Shown here piece by piece: positions 33,467-43,400 of a stretch of 64,000 nucleotides of DNA. This DNA comes from Pseudoduganella lurida. GTDB lineage: Bacteria; Pseudomonadota; Gammaproteobacteria; Burkholderiales; Burkholderiaceae_D. Numbering within the stretch: the stretch's first letter is position 1; every line of letters begins with the position of its first letter. The stretch spans positions 1,240,001-1,304,000 of the forward strand of contig NZ_VLLB01000001.1 of NCBI RefSeq assembly GCF_007830455.1, in the 5' to 3' direction. The translations under genes were made by a program, and so were the position numbers. Under the pieces are notes generated by a model that was given only the letters and a program-made list of their open reading frames with translations, searched no databases and was not told where the DNA came from.

Positions 33467-35788
33467 ATGCCAAAGAAAATGAAAACCTTCCGCCGTCCGC
33501 TCGCCCTCGCCATCTCGTTCGGCCTCGCGTCCTGCTTCCCTGTCCAGGCCGCGGAGCCTGACGAGACGGATGCCGTGCCGAGCGTCACCGTTGCCGGCAG
33601 CCGCGGGCCGCTCGATCCGGACCTGCCGGCCACCTCCGTCAGCAGGACCCGCGAAGAACTGCTCCAGCAGCAGAACGTGTTCAATCCCGAAGACGCGCTG
33701 CGAAACCTGCCCAGCATGACGATCCGCAAGCGCTACAGCGGCGACCGCAATGCATTGGTGGGCGGGCGCAGCTTCTCCACCTCGCAGGCGCCGCGCGCGC
33801 TGGTCTTGATGGACGGCTACCTGCTGTCGAACTTCCTGGGCCGCTTCGATGCGCCGCGCTGGAACATGGTGGCGCCCGAGGAGATCGCCCGCGTCGACGT
33901 GCTGTACGGGCCCTTCTCGGCGCTCTACACCGGCAATTCGATGGGCACCACGATCGCCTTCACCACCGTCAAGCCGACGGGCTTCATGGGTTCCGCGCGC
34001 CTCGCCTCGCAGGTGCAGGCGTATGACAACTACGGCCTGAAGGACCGCTACCGCAACTACCAGGGCTCGCTGCTACTGGGCGACCGGCTCGCGTCCGGCG
34101 CCTGGTACAAGCTGATGGCGAACCACCAGGATTCCACCAGCCAGCCGATGCAATACTACGGCGTCAATGCCAGCGCGGCCGGCGTGTTCACGCGCCCGTC
34201 CGGCAACGCCGTCGCCGTCCCCGTGACGGGCATCGTGTACGACACGGGTCCCACCGGCCTGCGCCGCGCGGTGTTCGGCGCCAACGCGGGCGCCATCGAC
34301 CACACGAAGCAGGACACCGTGAAAGCCACCTTCGGCTACGACTTCGCCAGCGGCATCAGTGCGGAAGGCTTCGTCGCCTGGTGGCAGAACGATTCCGTCA
34401 ACACGAATGCGAGCCTGCTGCGCGATGCGGCCGGAAACACCGTCTGGTCGGGGCGCGTCAGCAGCGCAGGCAATGTATTCGACCTGCCCGCCAATACCTT
34501 CGCCCCCTTCGATCGCGAAGAGCGCCACCTGCAAACCGGCCTCACGTTGAAGACGACGAATCGCACCGGCTGGAACGCCTCCGCCGTGATGACCCGCTAC
34601 CGCATCCTGGAAGACACGCAGCGCAATGCCGGCGTTGCCGATCCGTACGCGGCGGCTGGCGGCAGCGGCTCGGCCGTGCTGCGCGACGGCACGGGCTTTC
34701 GCACGCTGGACCTGCAGGCCCGCTACGTGCCCACCGCGGGCGACTGGACCGGCGGCGCACACACGCTGACCGTCGGCCTGCACGCCAGCGACTACGCACT
34801 GCACCAGGTGACGCGCAACCTGGCGGACTGGCGCAATGCTGCCGGTGTCCAGACCCAGTACATGGGCGGCAGGACGAAACTGTCCGGCCTCTACGCACAG
34901 GATGCCTGGCGTTTCCTGCCCGCCTGGACCGCGACGCTCGGCCTGCGCCTGGAACGCTGGAAGGCGTCCGACGGCGTGCAGCGCTTTACCAATGGCCCCT
35001 CGACCGACTACGCGCGCCGCAGCGACAACGCCACCTCGCCCAAGCTTTCCGTCACGTGGGCCACGACACCGGACCTGGACCTGCGCGTCTCCGCCGGCAA
35101 GGGCACGCGCTTCCCCACCGTGGCCGAACTGTTCCAGGGGACGCAATCCGGCGCCTCGATCATCGTCGCCGATCCGGACCTGAAACCGGAGCGTTCCACC
35201 GCCCTTGAAATCACGGCCGACCAGCGCTTCAGCCACGGCAGCGCGCGCGCCACGCTGTTCCAGGACGACGTGCGCGACACCATCTGGACGCAGCTGAACC
35301 TGGCCGTCTTCCCGAACGTGACGAACAACCAGAACGTGGGGCGCGTGCGCACCCGCGGCCTGGAACTGGCCGGCGTGGCGGACCGCCTGGGCATCGATGG
35401 CCTGAGTCTCGACGCCAGTATCGGCTGGAGCAAGGCGGTGATCCTGGAGAACGCCAACTACCAGCCTTCCGTCGGCAGGATCTGGGTACGCGTGCCGCGC
35501 GTGCGCTCGACGACGACGCTGGTGTATGCACCCACGCCGCTGTGGAGCGCCGCGGCCACGTGGCGCTACTCGGGCCGCCAGTTCAACGAGATCAACAACT
35601 CGGACATCAACCCGGACGTGTACGGCGGCCTGTCGCGCCAGAAACAGCTGGACCTGCGGCTGCGCTTCCTGCCGGCGCGGCAGGTCGAGCTTGCCGCCGG
35701 CATCGACAACGTCAACGACGGCCGCGCCTACCAGTCGCATCCCTTCCCGGGCCGCACCTTCTTTGCCGAAGCGCGCTATGCCTTCTGA
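33467..35788 (+). CDS. TonB-dependent receptor
   Basis: 773 aa from the ATG at 33467 (MPKKMKTF); the Met at 33479 is an alternative. A signal peptide ends near PVQAAE. The TonB-box region is VPSVTVAGSRG, and the plug has NPEDALRNLPSMTIRKRY, VLMDGYLLSNFLG, ARVDVLYGPFSALYTGNSMG. The barrel ends in FFAEARYAF. The C-terminal half includes GKGTRFPTVAELFQG and DPDLKPERS, as in siderophore/tetrapyrrole receptors. It is followed 27 bp later by ABC exporter genes. The convergent CobN-like operon under a B12 riboswitch suggests a tetrapyrrole or cobalt theme, but no riboswitch precedes this gene. Confidence 0.92.
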   Translation: MPKKMKTFRRPLALAISFGLASCFPVQAAEPDETDAVPSVTVAGSRGPLDPDLPATSVSRTREELLQQQNVFNPEDALRNLPSMTIRKRYSGDRNALVGGRSFSTSQAPRALVLMDGYLLSNFLGRFDAPRWNMVAPEEIARVDVLYGPFSALYTGNSMGTTIAFTTVKPTGFMGSARLASQVQAYDNYGLKDRYRNYQGSLLLGDRLASGAWYKLMANHQDSTSQPMQYYGVNASAAGVFTRPSGNAVAVPVTGIVYDTGPTGLRRAVFGANAGAIDHTKQDTVKATFGYDFASGISAEGFVAWWQNDSVNTNASLLRDAAGNTVWSGRVSSAGNVFDLPANTFAPFDREERHLQTGLTLKTTNRTGWNASAVMTRYRILEDTQRNAGVADPYAAAGGSGSAVLRDGTGFRTLDLQARYVPTAGDWTGGAHTLTVGLHASDYALHQVTRNLADWRNAAGVQTQYMGGRTKLSGLYAQDAWRFLPAWTATLGLRLERWKASDGVQRFTNGPSTDYARRSDNATSPKLSVTWATTPDLDLRVSAGKGTRFPTVAELFQGTQSGASIIVADPDLKPERSTALEITADQRFSHGSARATLFQDDVRDTIWTQLNLAVFPNVTNNQNVGRVRTRGLELAGVADRLGIDGLSLDASIGWSKAVILENANYQPSVGRIWVRVPRVRSTTTLVYAPTPLWSAAATWRYSGRQFNEINNSDINPDVYGGLSRQKQLDLRLRFLPARQVELAAGIDNVNDGRAYQSHPFPGRTFFAEARYAF

Positions 35789-35815
35789 ACGCCTTCTTCC
35801 AACCATGAGGATCAC

Positions 35816-36520
35816 ATGATCAGGATCGAACAACTCGTCAAGCGCTACGGCGACCGCACCGCCGTGGACCACCTGAACCTGCACGTGGCGGCCGGTGAAG
35901 TGTATGCGCTGCTGGGACCGAACGGGGCCGGCAAGTCCACCACGATCGGCTGCCTGCTGGGCTTCGTCCCGCCGGACGGCGGCACGATCACGCTGGCCGG
36001 CTCGCCGCTGCCGCCCGCTGCGGCAGCCGTGAAGCATGCTGCCTATATCGCGGAGAACGTGGCGCTGTACGACCGGCTCACCGGCGTGGAGAACGTGGAG
36101 TTCTTCATGCGGCTGCTGGGCCAGAAGCCTTCCCGCGAGCGCATCGAAACGCTGCTGGAGCGTGCGGGGCTGCCGGCACATGCGTGGCACCGGCTGGCGC
36201 AGGGCTACTCGAAAGGCATGCGCCAGAAGGTGGGCATCGTGATGGCGCTGGCCAAGGGCGCGCAGGTGCTGGTGCTGGACGAGCCGACCTCCGGCCTCGA
36301 TCCGGAAGCCAGCGTGTCGTTCGGCACCCTGATCCGCTCGCTGGCGGACGATGGCGCGGCGGTGCTGATGGCAACGCATGACCTGTTCCGTGCGCAGGAA
36401 CTGGCGGACCGGTGCGGGATGCTCGTGGGCGGGCACCTGATCAGTGAATGGAACCTGGGAGAATTGAATGCTGGCGAACTTGAACGCAATTACCTCGACA
36501 CCCTTGCCAGCCGCGTCTAG
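35816..36520 (+). CDS. ABC transporter ATP-binding protein
   Basis: 234 aa. Walker A LLGPNGAGKSTT, Q-loop AYIAENVALYDRLT, a signature-like YSKGMRQKVG, Walker B VLVLDEPTSGLDPEA and the switch His in MATHD are all present. This is the CcmA/NosF-type ATPase of ABC-2 exporters. It starts 27 bp after the TonB receptor and overlaps the first permease gene by 53 bp. It powers the two large permeases that follow, so the receptor and transporter are probably one operon. Confidence 0.95.
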   Translation: MIRIEQLVKRYGDRTAVDHLNLHVAAGEVYALLGPNGAGKSTTIGCLLGFVPPDGGTITLAGSPLPPAAAAVKHAAYIAENVALYDRLTGVENVEFFMRLLGQKPSRERIETLLERAGLPAHAWHRLAQGYSKGMRQKVGIVMALAKGAQVLVLDEPTSGLDPEASVSFGTLIRSLADDGAAVLMATHDLFRAQELADRCGMLVGGHLISEWNLGELNAGELERNYLDTLASRV

Positions 36521-37952
36521 CGGCCGGCGCTGGTGGCGTGCCTGCCACGGCGCCTGGCAGGCCGACTGGCGCGAACGGCGGCGCGACTGGCGCGTATGGC
36601 TCGTCCTCGGGCTGGGCATGCTGCTGGCCATCTGCGCCGGCGTGCTCGCTGCCGTCGACCTGCAAGGAACGCTCGATGCGCGGCAGGTTGCGGCGCAGGC
36701 CGAACGGGAACGGTGGGAACACCAGGGCGCGAAGAATCCGCACTCCGCCGCGCACTACGGCGTGTACGTGTTCAAGCCGCTGGCCGCGCTGGCGGCGCTC
36801 GATCCCGGCGTGGAACGCTACGTCGGCAGCAGCGTGTGGCTGGAGGCGCACAAGCAGAACGAGCTGGTATACCGTCCCGCCAGCGACGAGCCGGGCGCCA
36901 GCCGGCAGTTCCGCCTCACGCCGGCGTTGCTGCTGCAGGTGCTGGCACCGGTGGCGATGATCTTCCTCGGCTTCGGCATGTTCGCCGCGGAACGGGAACG
37001 GGGCACGCTGCCGGCGCTGCGCGTGAATGCGGCGCCGCTGGGGGCCATCGGCGTCGCGCGGGCGGCCGTGCTGCTGTGCCTTGCCGGCGTCATCGCGCTG
37101 CCCGCCTGCGCCGCGGTGGCGCTGGTCGAGCTGCGCGGTGGCGGGGCCGAACCCTTCACGGATGGCGCGGCGCGCGTCGCCCTGTTCGGTATCGGCTACC
37201 TGCTGTACCTCGCCACCTGGGCGGCCCTCGTCACGGCCGTTTCCGCCTGGGCGCCAACGATGCGCGCGAGCCTGGGGGTGCTGGTGGCACTGTGGGCCGC
37301 GACGACGCTCGTGCTGCCGCGTGCCGCCGTCGAACTGGCGCAGTCCACCGCGCCGCTGCCGACGATGCAGCAGTTCCGCGAACGTGTCGACACGGATCTG
37401 GGCATGCCGGACGATCCCGCGGAAGCGGAACGCCACAAGCAGCAGATCCTGAAGGACTACGGCGTGCGCGACGTGAGCGAGCTGCCGGTGAACTGGGCCG
37501 GCATCAGCCTGGCGCGTGGCGAAGCGCATGGCAACCGCGTCTTCGACCGGCACTACAGCGCGCTGTTCGACGCGATGGCGCGGCAGAGCGATGCCGTGGC
37601 GCTGGGCGGCTGGCTGTCGCCGACGGTGGCCGTGGCCGGGCTGTCGAGCTACGTAGCAGGCAGCGATACCGCCAGCCACATCCAGTTCGTGCGCGGCGCG
37701 GAAAGCCAGCGCCGCCGCATCCAGACGGTATTGAACGATGCCATCACCAGTCACCCCGAGCGCGACGGTAAAAAATACGAGGGGGATGCGGCGCTGTGGC
37801 GCAGCGTGCCGCCGTTCCGCTTCACCTATGCACCGATCGAATGGAGCCACCTGATGCTTACCCGACTTTTGCCGCTCCTGGCGCTGCTGGCTGCCAGCAC
37901 GCTGCTGGCCCGCCTCGGCGTGCGCCGCCTGCGCCTGGGGAGCCTGCAATGA
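36468..37952 (+). CDS. ABC-2 type permease (DUF3526 family), first subunit
   Basis: 494 aa. TM1 (VWLVLGLGMLLAICAGVLAAV) is followed by a long extracytoplasmic domain to about 160. A cluster of five or so helices spans 160-290, a second soluble region follows (GMPDDPAEAERHKQQIL), and a last TM lies at the end (LLPLLALLAASTLL). This matches permeases with a DUF3526 module. The start inside the ATPase gene (53-bp overlap) is supported by frame and content. Paired with the next gene it forms a heterodimeric exporter whose substrate is unknown. Confidence 0.88.
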   Translation: MLANLNAITSTPLPAASSGRRWWRACHGAWQADWRERRRDWRVWLVLGLGMLLAICAGVLAAVDLQGTLDARQVAAQAERERWEHQGAKNPHSAAHYGVYVFKPLAALAALDPGVERYVGSSVWLEAHKQNELVYRPASDEPGASRQFRLTPALLLQVLAPVAMIFLGFGMFAAERERGTLPALRVNAAPLGAIGVARAAVLLCLAGVIALPACAAVALVELRGGGAEPFTDGAARVALFGIGYLLYLATWAALVTAVSAWAPTMRASLGVLVALWAATTLVLPRAAVELAQSTAPLPTMQQFRERVDTDLGMPDDPAEAERHKQQILKDYGVRDVSELPVNWAGISLARGEAHGNRVFDRHYSALFDAMARQSDAVALGGWLSPTVAVAGLSSYVAGSDTASHIQFVRGAESQRRRIQTVLNDAITSHPERDGKKYEGDAALWRSVPPFRFTYAPIEWSHLMLTRLLPLLALLAASTLLARLGVRRLRLGSLQ

Positions 37953-39454
37953 GACAGCTGCTCGCATTGATCCGCTTCGACCTGCTGATGCAGGTGCGCG
38001 AGCGCGGCACCCTGTGGCTGCTGGCCGCGGCACTGCTGCTGGCCGGTTTCGGCCTGTACGAAGGCAGCCGCTTCGAGAGCGCCAGCCTGGCGGCGCGGCA
38101 GGACGCCGTCCAGCAGGAAGGCGCGGCGCGCCTGGCGGCAGGAAAACTGGCAGAGCGCTATTTCGCGGCGCCGGAATCGTCCGCGTTCGCGGACCTGAAA
38201 TGGTGGCGCACACCCGTCGACATCCGCGGCTATGCGTTCTACCAGCATGTGGGCTATGCCACGCGGCCCGGCGTGCCGGGTGCGGCGCTGACGATCGGCC
38301 AGGGCGACATCCTGCCGTCCTATGTCCGGGTACGGGCCGAGTCGATGGAGTCGGTGCGCACGGCGGCCGAGATCGAGCACCCGGGGCGTCTTGCCGCGGG
38401 CCGCTACGACCTGATGTTCTTCGTCGTCTACCTGTGGCCACTGATCCTGCTGTCGCTCTGCATCTCGGTGCTGACGCAGGACCGCGAAAGCCGCCGGCTG
38501 CGCAGCCTGCAGCTGCAGGGGTTGTCGCCAGCGCGGCTGCTGGTGGCGCAGGTGGCTGCGCGCATGCTGGCTGCTTCCGGCACGCTGATCGTGTTCTGCG
38601 TCGCGCTGGCACTGGCCATCGGCGCTGTGCCTTTCTCGTCCAGTGGCTTGCGTGCACTGGCATCGTGGTCCGCGATCGTGCTGGTGTACTCGGCCTTTTG
38701 GGGCGCCATCGCGATGGCGCTCTGCGCGGTGTGCGCCAGCCGGATGAGCGCCGCATTTGCCGCCTTCGGCGCGTGGCTCGTCTTCACGATCGTCATCCCC
38801 GGCGTGCTGAACGTGGGCGTGCAGCTGGGCGCACCGGTGCCGAACCGCGAGTACTACGTGCAGGCCCTGCGCGATGCGGCCGACCACGTGGCCGAGGACA
38901 AGCTGAACAGCCTGGCGCGTTTCTACGACAGCCATCCCGAGTGGAAGCCGGCGAAGACGTCGCTGGACCAGGTCTCGACCGCCGTCTCGCGCATCCAGCG
39001 GGCGCAGGAACTGGAAAAGGCGATGCGCGATGTCGAGGCGCGCTTCGACGGTGCACGGGCACGTCGCGATGCGCTGTTCGACCGTGCGATGGGCTTCAGT
39101 CCCGTAACGCTGGCGTACCAGGCGCTCACCCACATCGCCGGCAATGACAGCGACCGCCAGGGGCGTTTCATCGCCGAGGTCCAGCAGCACCATGCCAGGC
39201 TGCGGGACTTCTTCCAGGCCACCCTCCAGCGCAGCGCGCTCGGCGACGAACAGACCGGCTGCGCGAAAACCTGCCTGGGCGGCTACGGCTTCCGCGACTT
39301 CGGCGCCGTGCCGCGCTTCACGGCGTCACCCGCCCTCGCCGAAGCTCCCGGCATCCCCGCTTCGTTCGCCTTGCTGCTGGGCTGGATCGCCCTCGCCGCC
39401 GGCGGCGCCATCGCGCTGCTCCACTATGTCATGCAGCGGCGCGCGGTGCTCTGA
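37949..39454 (+). CDS. ABC-2 type permease (DUF3526 family), second subunit
   Basis: 501 aa. The ATG overlaps the stop of the first permease (ATGA). Layout is the same: TM1 (LWLLAAALLLAGFGLY), a large extracytoplasmic region, a helix block at about 150-290 (LMFFVVYLWPLILLSLCISVL), a soluble segment with KAMRDVEARFDG, and a terminal TM. QTGCAKTCLGGYG near residue 435 offers two Cys on the periplasmic side. It follows the ATPase and its paralogue in a coupled operon with the TonB receptor. The substrate is unknown. Confidence 0.88.
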   Translation: MRQLLALIRFDLLMQVRERGTLWLLAAALLLAGFGLYEGSRFESASLAARQDAVQQEGAARLAAGKLAERYFAAPESSAFADLKWWRTPVDIRGYAFYQHVGYATRPGVPGAALTIGQGDILPSYVRVRAESMESVRTAAEIEHPGRLAAGRYDLMFFVVYLWPLILLSLCISVLTQDRESRRLRSLQLQGLSPARLLVAQVAARMLAASGTLIVFCVALALAIGAVPFSSSGLRALASWSAIVLVYSAFWGAIAMALCAVCASRMSAAFAAFGAWLVFTIVIPGVLNVGVQLGAPVPNREYYVQALRDAADHVAEDKLNSLARFYDSHPEWKPAKTSLDQVSTAVSRIQRAQELEKAMRDVEARFDGARARRDALFDRAMGFSPVTLAYQALTHIAGNDSDRQGRFIAEVQQHHARLRDFFQATLQRSALGDEQTGCAKTCLGGYGFRDFGAVPRFTASPALAEAPGIPASFALLLGWIALAAGGAIALLHYVMQRRAVL

Positions 39455-39471
39455 CCAAGCTCGCTAAAGCT

Positions 39472-39621
39472 GAGCTCGTGTCACACCTTGGGGTCAGGCG
39501 TAGTGACACGAGCTCTGCACTAGCACGTGATCGAGCTTCCCTCGCCCCATCGAGCGCCCGGAAATCGCTCTACAGATGAGTGCGTGTCACTACGCCTGAC
39601 ACCACCATGTGACACGAGCTC
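39472..39621. repeat. Element B: palindromic element with perfect 12-bp terminal inverted repeats
   Basis: The ends gagctcgtgtca (39472-39483) and tgacacgagctc (39610-39621) are exact inverse copies. Inner arms at 39493-39510 and 39583-39600 are perfect 18-bp inverted copies (gtcaggcgtagtgacacg). The 72-nt spacer differs from that of element A, but the boundaries just inside it (agctctgca, gatgagtg) are shared. It lies in the gap between the convergent ABC and DUF2149 operons, where it could also serve as a bidirectional terminator. Confidence 0.93.
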
Positions 39622-39626
39622 GGCCG

Positions 39627-40031
39627 TTAGCGGGTGGCGGGTCTGGTGGCCGGTTCGATCAGCATCAGCTTGCCCGTTTTCGGGTCGCGGAACACTTCGC
39701 CGACGCGGTCGTAGCCGCTGCCGTCGTGCGTGATGCCGTCCGCGGGGCGTTCGATCTGGCGGCCTTTTTCGACCGGTTGCGGCGATTTCAGCGCGCCATT
39801 GCTGCCGGCGACGGCGGCGATCAGGCCGCAGGCGAAGACCAGCATCACGTCGACCAGGTTGACGAGGCTGGCGCGCGGGTCTTCGTCGCTCGTGTCGAAG
39901 CGCGCGTCGAGATGCTTGTACAGCCGCAGGCGCTTGCGGGCCGGCGCGGTCGCATGCGATGAAGACACGGAGCCCTGTCCCGGCAGCGATGCAGGTGTCG
40001 ATGCGGGCGAAGAATGGACGTCCCCGTTCAT
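39627..40031 (-). CDS. DUF2149 protein, ExbD-like
   Basis: 134 aa. A basic, Pro/Ser-rich N-terminal region is followed by a single TM with an acidic residue at its start (NLVDVMLVFACGLIAAVAG), the arrangement of ExbD/TolR proton-channel partners. A short periplasmic tail follows (YDRVGEVFRDPKTGKL). The start overlaps the stop of the ExbB-like gene (ATGA). DUF2149 is known beside ExbB-like and CobN-like genes. It probably couples proton flow to the periplasmic CobN-like subunit; this is inference. It is the last gene of the riboswitch-controlled operon. Confidence 0.88.
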   Translation of the reverse strand: MNGDVHSSPASTPASLPGQGSVSSSHATAPARKRLRLYKHLDARFDTSDEDPRASLVNLVDVMLVFACGLIAAVAGSNGALKSPQPVEKGRQIERPADGITHDGSGYDRVGEVFRDPKTGKLMLIEPATRPATR

Positions 40032-40471
40032 GCCGCCTGCTCCATCGCGTCCAGCGTCTCCTCGTACCAGCGGCGCCGCAGCTTGCCGATCACCAGGCCG
40101 CCAATGCCGGCCACGAGGCCCAGCACCGTGGCATCGAAAGCGACCGTGACGGCACTCGCCAGCTTCGCCGGATCGCCGGCACCCAGCGCGGCCAGGCCCG
40201 GTCCGAGCGGGATGATGGTGGCCATCAGCCCCAGCATCGGCGGGATGCGCGCCAGCAGGTCGGCACGCTCCAGGCGGTGACGGGCAAGCTTCTGCACCTG
40301 CAGCACGTCGCCGGCGGCGCGCAGCTGCCGCAGGCCGTGGAAGCGTTCACCGGCGGCGATGCCCGCTTCAACGACGGCGATGGCGCACGCGGCCAGCAGC
40401 GCCACCAGCGACGGCACCAGCAGCCAGTTGACGGCGCCGTGCAGCCAGGCGAAGGACAAGGTTTCGTTCAT
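40028..40471 (-). CDS. MotA/TolQ/ExbB-like proton channel protein
   Basis: 147 aa from the ATG at 40471, which overlaps the CobN-like stop (ATGA). Three TM helices are seen (WLLVPSLVALLAACAIAVVEAG read in two parts; PPMLGLMATIIPLG; VTVAFDATVLGLVAGIGGLVIG), matching ExbB topology. The last two helices carry the Thr and Gly-rich faces typical of the pore. With the DUF2149 protein it should make a proton-driven motor in the inner membrane for the chelatase-like protein. Not a canonical TonB-ExbBD set: no TonB is encoded here. Confidence 0.88.
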   Translation of the reverse strand: MNETLSFAWLHGAVNWLLVPSLVALLAACAIAVVEAGIAAGERFHGLRQLRAAGDVLQVQKLARHRLERADLLARIPPMLGLMATIIPLGPGLAALGAGDPAKLASAVTVAFDATVLGLVAGIGGLVIGKLRRRWYEETLDAMEQAA

Positions 40472-43400
40472 GCGATTCTCCGTGAGGATGGTGGAACCTG
40501 GCCGCCGCGCCACAGCCCCAGCGCGAACAGCGCAAGGACGGTGGCCAGCATCGCCAGCAGTTTGATGATCGTGAAGCCGGGCGCCTCGACGGGCGCCGGC
40601 TCCTGGTGCAATTCATAGACGTGTGGTGGGGCGGGAGCCTCGGCCGCAGCGGGCTGCGATGGCGCCCGATCCGACAAGGCCTGCCGCGCCCGAGCAGGCG
40701 TCGCCGGCACCGAAGCCGGCGCCGCAACCGAAGACGAAGCGGCAGCAGCAGGGATAGCAGCAGGCAGCATCTCGCCCCGCGCCTTGGCCAGCGCCACGCT
40801 CAGGTCGCGCGCCTCGGCGGCATCGAGCTGCGGCGCCAGCCACCCCCACATCGGGTGATTCGGCGACGCGTGCCCGCTGCCCGGCAGCCCGTTGGCAGAT
40901 ACGAGCCGCGCCAGCTCGCCGCCCATCTGCCGGATGGTGGCAGCATCCGTCTTCCAGTAGCCCTTTTCGGCGGCGACCATGAAGATGGCCAGCATGTGCG
41001 CCTTCACCTGCGCGTTGTGGCCCTTGCCGAGGAACTGCGGCAGCCCGAGTTTCTGCGAGTCGTCGAAGTACACGGCCTTCACTTCATCCCACGCCCAGTT
41101 CTTCACCAGGTCGGGCCGCGTCACCTGCCAGCCCCACAGGTTTTCCAGGAACTCCTGCCCCATCGTGCGCGCGCCCGCATAGTCATGCTCCATCAGGGGC
41201 TTGAGCCACGCCGGATTCAGGTAGCGGCCGCGCAGTTCGCCCAGCAGCGCGGACGTCAGCGGTTCCACATCGGCGCGGCCCGGCTGCGCGTGCTGCAGGA
41301 TCAGCGCTTCCGGCACGCGGCCGGTGCGGCCCTCGATCGCCAGCGACAGGCCGCCCAGGTAGTCGAACGCGTCGTTGTTGTCGAGCAGGCCGTACAGATT
41401 GCTGGCGCGGCCGTGATAGGTGCGCGTGATGCCGTCCAGCGCGACGTCGAACGCGGCGTGGCTCGCCTCGCCCGTCGCATCCAGGCCGTAGGCATGGCCC
41501 ATGCGGTTGCGGTAGGCGGCGCCAATTTCATCGCGTTCACGCCAGGCACCGGAGCGCTCGGTGAGGCGATTCACGCCGGTACCGTATGCGCCCGGTGCAT
41601 CGCCGAACACGCGTTGCGCGGCAGCCCGCCCCGCCTCGGCCACCGGCATGCCCGTGCCGACCAGCGCCCGCTGCCGCACCAGCCACTCCTCGGCCACCCG
41701 GTTGCCGGCCACTGGCTCGTTGCCCCACTGCGCATCGTTCAGCGGCGCCAATGCGGCCGCCAGCGCTTCCTTCAGCGACGGATCCTGTTCCGCCAGCGTG
41801 CCCGCCGATGCGGCCAGCGCCAGCCGCCCGGCGCGGTCGATCAGCCGGATCAGGTTCGGGTACAGGTCGCGGAACAGGCCGGACGTGGTGACGAGCGCAT
41901 CGCGCCGCGGCTTGCCCGCGCGGAGCTTCACATCGGTGACGATGCCGCGTGCATTCCACACCGGCTCGGCGCCCATCATGGCCAGCGCGAACGCCACCAT
42001 CACGCCCTCGTCGCGCACCGCGTCGGAGGCCCACAGGATGATGCCCTCGCTGCCCCGCGCATCCTGCGAGCGCGCGATCGATTTGTCCGCCAGGTCCGAG
42101 CCCAACTGGTAGCCCAGTTTCGTCGGCAGGATGTCGCCATCGACCGCATGGAAATTGCGCCCCGTCGGCAGCGCTTCGGGCGAGCGCAGCGGATCGTTGC
42201 CCTTGCCCGGCTCGATGAAGCGGCCGTCCAGCCCGGCCAGCAGGCCGCGCATTTCCAGCCGCGGCGACTCGCCCAGCTTGCGCGCGACTTCCGGATCGTC
42301 GATGCCGCCCTTCTTCATCGACTCCAGCATCAGGTCGATCGACTTCTGTTCCCACTGCCGGCCGAAGATGTGCAGGCCGTACGGCATGAACTTCTCCTGC
42401 AGCTTCGTCAGGTAGTGGCCGACCTCGTGGGCCAGCAGGTCGTCGTCGGCCGCATCGAAGCCGATGCCGCGCACTTCCAGCACGTCCGCCATCGAGGCTT
42501 CCAGTTCCGCCTTCAGGTTCAGCGCCAGCACTTTTTCGCGCATCAGCCGGGCCGCCTGCGTCTTCAGCGATTCAGAATTTGCCGCTTCATAGCTCTCCAC
42601 GATCTGGCGCAGCGCCAGCAGCTCGTCGTACAGCGGCGTGCTGGCCAGCGGCGGCGTCAGGTGATCGACCATCACGGCGAGACCCCGGCGCTTGGCCTGC
42701 GTGCCCTCGCCCACGCCATCGACGATGTAGGGATAGATGCCCGGCAGGTCGCCGGCGATGAGGCTGGGGTAGTCGTCGCCGGCCAGGCCCACCGCTTTCC
42801 CGGGCAGGAATTCGTAGGTCGAATGACGCCCCACGTGCACCAGCGCATCGGCCCTGAACCGGTCGCGCACCCAGTGATAGAAGCCCAGGTACTGGTGCGG
42901 CGGCGTGATGCTGGTGTTCGCGTGCAGAAGCTCCTCGTCCACTTCCCAGCCGCGCGGCGGCTGCGGGCCGATGAACACCTTGCCGAACACGAGGCCCGGC
43001 ACCAGCACCTTGCCGCTGTCGACCATGATCCTGCCCGGCGCGGCGCCCCAGCCCTTCAGGCCCTCGATGCCGTAGCCAGTCAGGCGGCGGTTCAGCGGCG
43101 CGAGCGTGGCACAAGGGCGCGCCGCCTGCGCATCGAGGCAGGCGTGGTAGCCATCGCTTAGCGCGGCCAGGTCGTGGATCGCCGCTTCCCGCTGCGGATG
43201 ATCGGCGCCCTCGACCAGGTGCTGCAGCTCCTTGACGATGGTATCGACCTGCTTGCGGCCCAGCTGCCATTCGCGCGCGCCTTCCGCTTCCAGCACGTCC
43301 ACGTGCAGGCGGCCCAGCAGCCCGCTCGTCATCTCGCCCTGCACGCGAGGCGACAGCGTGCGGAACCACGCCTGGTAGTCGGCCGCGCTGACACTGTTCA

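Noticed and set aside
32741..33482. Repeat protein encoded by the 63-bp array in several frames
   Set aside because: 63 is a multiple of three, so all frames stay open. The 21-residue repeat (rich in Cys, Trp, His) has no ribosome site and reflects only the DNA repeat.
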